From NCBI RefSeq assembly GCF_014904735.1, contig NZ_JACZCR010000031.1, positions 62,001 through 126,000 of the forward strand: a stretch of 64,000 bases of DNA. Direction: 5' to 3'. This document shows positions 62,957 through 64,000 of the stretch, piece after piece. The stretch is from Microbulbifer hainanensis. GTDB lineage: Bacteria > Pseudomonadota > Gammaproteobacteria > Pseudomonadales > Cellvibrionaceae. The position numbers and the translations under genes were made by a program. Position 1 is the first letter of the stretch. The number at the start of each line of letters is the position of its first letter. The notes under the pieces were generated by a model that did not search any database, was not told where the DNA came from, and was given only the letters and a program-made list of their open reading frames with translations.

Positions 62957-63691
62957 CTACGCGGGCAACTGCCAACCGAATGCCTGCATTAAAGACAAAA
63001 ACTCCCCGCGTGGAGCGGCAACCAGGTTCAGCCGCTCACCGGTAACCGGATGATTGAGCTGTAGCTGCAGGGCATGCAGCAATAAGCGCGAACAGCCGTA
63101 GTGTTCGGCGAAAAAGCGGTTGTGTACCGACTTGCCGTATTTGGGGCAGCCGATCAGTGGATGGTGGATATGTTTGAAGTGACGACGGATCTGGTGCCTG
63201 CGGCCTGTCTTCAGCTGAATCTCTACCAATGAGTAGCGGCTACTCGGATAGCGGTCGACGGCGTAGGGGATTTCAATAGTATCCAGGCGGTGAAACAGTG
63301 TAATGGCCGGCTGGCGGGGCAGGTCGGCCTTGGGGCGTTTGCGCTGGTGTTTGAAGTCGGCGACCGGGGGCAGGGGATAGTCGATGACGCCCTCTTCGGG
63401 GCAGTAGCCCCGGCAGACAGCGATATATTTCTTTACCGATGCATCACTCTCCATTTGCGCCTGAACTTGGGCCGCTACTTCACCGCTTTTGCCAAATACG
63501 ATCACTCCCGAAGTCGGTTTGTCCAGCCGGTGAATCGGATACAGGTGACAACCGACCCGGTCGCGCAGGTACTGCAGTAGGAAGCGCGTTTCGTGGCGGT
63601 CGATCGCCGATCGGTGCACCAGCCAGCCCTCAGGCTTATAGGCGGCAACGAGATAGGCATCTTCAAATAGGATTTCCGGGAGATCGGCCAT
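62957..63691 (-). CDS. truC: tRNA pseudouridine synthase, TruC-like (RluA family)
   Basis: Isomerises a uridine (position 65 in tRNA, if truly TruC). The 244 residues carry the RluA-family signature HRLDKPTSG with catalytic D57, KPEGWLVHRS near the N-terminus, and LKTGRRHQIRRHFKHIHHPL with the substrate-binding arginine. It lacks the N-terminal S4 domain of RluC/RluD. Length (E. coli TruC 260) and HHPLIGCPKYGKSVHNRFF favour TruC over RluA. It is a single leftward gene. Confidence 0.87.
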   Translation of the reverse strand: MADLPEILFEDAYLVAAYKPEGWLVHRSAIDRHETRFLLQYLRDRVGCHLYPIHRLDKPTSGVIVFGKSGEVAAQVQAQMESDASVKKYIAVCRGYCPEEGVIDYPLPPVADFKHQRKRPKADLPRQPAITLFHRLDTIEIPYAVDRYPSSRYSLVEIQLKTGRRHQIRRHFKHIHHPLIGCPKYGKSVHNRFFAEHYGCSRLLLHALQLQLNHPVTGERLNLVAAPRGEFLSLMQAFGWQLPA

Positions 63692-63969
63692 GGTTTCGGT
63701 CAGGTTACAGCGATGAATGGACAGGTATTGCGCGCCAGTAGGTGCGCGGAGAGTTTACCAGTGTGGCGCAAAATGTTGTGCAAAATAGTTGCATCTGGAA
63801 ATCCGGTTACTACCGTGCTGCCGATTAGTTTAGGCGGCAGGCAAACTCCGACAGGTACATTCCTGCCATTCGTAAGATTGTTTAACACAATTCATTGAAA
63901 AGTCACCGCCTTGCGGTTGCGCATTCTTGCAACGCCGCTACAATTGCCGGCATTCAATAGGAGATGACC

Positions 63970-64000
63970 GTGCCCGGTTTAATGAACAACAGACCAGCCA
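63970..64000 (+). CDS. Start of a further gene (runs off the right edge)
   Basis: GTG at 63970 is preceded 6 bases upstream by TAGGAG (63958-63963) and reads MPGLMNNRPA in the visible bases. N-termini of this sort occur in long-chain acyl-CoA synthetase-like proteins, but ten residues cannot establish that. An in-frame ATG at 63964 overlaps the ribosome-binding site and is less likely. Confidence 0.45.
   Translation, partial: MPGLMNNRPA

Overview
The window reads as chromosome from a marine-type gammaproteobacterium of the Pseudomonadales/Cellvibrionales branch, most likely Microbulbifer or a close relative. This is inferred from gene order and protein style: serC-pheA-(tyrA-aroA fusion)-cmk-rpsA-ihfB, then lapA-lapB-pyrF-comEA, an O-antigen-type locus ending in a wbpM homologue beside uvrB, and thrS-infC-rpmI-rplT-pheS-pheT-ihfA-merR. 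Pseudomonas has almost the same backbone. No marker in the window fixes the genus.

Region 1 (1-24.5 kb) is GC-rich housekeeping DNA. It carries aromatic amino acid synthesis, CMP kinase, ribosomal protein S1, both IHF subunits, LPS assembly control (LapA/LapB), OMP decarboxylase, a three-gene remnant of an O-antigen locus, UvrB, tRNA-Asn, tRNA-Val, and the threonyl/phenylalanyl tRNA synthetase, IF3, L35 and L20 cluster. infC starts with ATT, as it does in E. coli.

Region 2 (24.6-34.8 kb) begins right after tRNA-Pro and is mosaic. An AT-richer stretch carries one large gene joining a PHP metal-hydrolase domain to an SMC/ABC-type ATPase, a probable phage-defence or nucleic-acid-processing protein. 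A GC-rich native-looking block follows, with a divergent AraC regulator, an SDR, a cupin, a cyclophilin-like protein, and a papain-like C92 protein. A second AT-richer stretch holds an AHH nuclease toxin and its immunity partner, bracketed by two copies of a ~118-bp direct repeat. A short GGTCAGATCA-type motif recurs five times in this region, always in the same orientation.

Region 3 (34.8-46.5 kb) contains a secreted ricin-lectin/family I.5 lipase fusion, a DoxX/glutathionyl-hydroquinone reductase operon with a divergent LysR regulator (like E. coli yqjF-yqjG-yhaJ), a POT peptide transporter, two unknown membrane proteins, tRNA-Arg, an ArsR-SRPBCC-DoxX operon with paired palindromic operators, and an epoxide-hydrolase-like enzyme.

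Region 4 (46.8-51.4 kb) is a methionine catabolic unit: an Lrp-type regulator, methionine gamma-lyase and an AceE-like 2-oxoacid dehydrogenase, matching mdeR-mdeA-mdeB of Pseudomonas putida. Methionine would be split to methanethiol, ammonia and 2-oxobutyrate, and the last oxidised to propionyl-CoA.

Region 5 (51.4-64 kb) has an M14 carboxypeptidase, a DUF1810 protein, a BCCT osmolyte transporter, a tight six-gene operon (cation/proton antiporter, FUSC, DUF1656, HlyD, outer-membrane factor, K+-channel-like protein), a TruC-like pseudouridine synthase, and the first codons of another gene.
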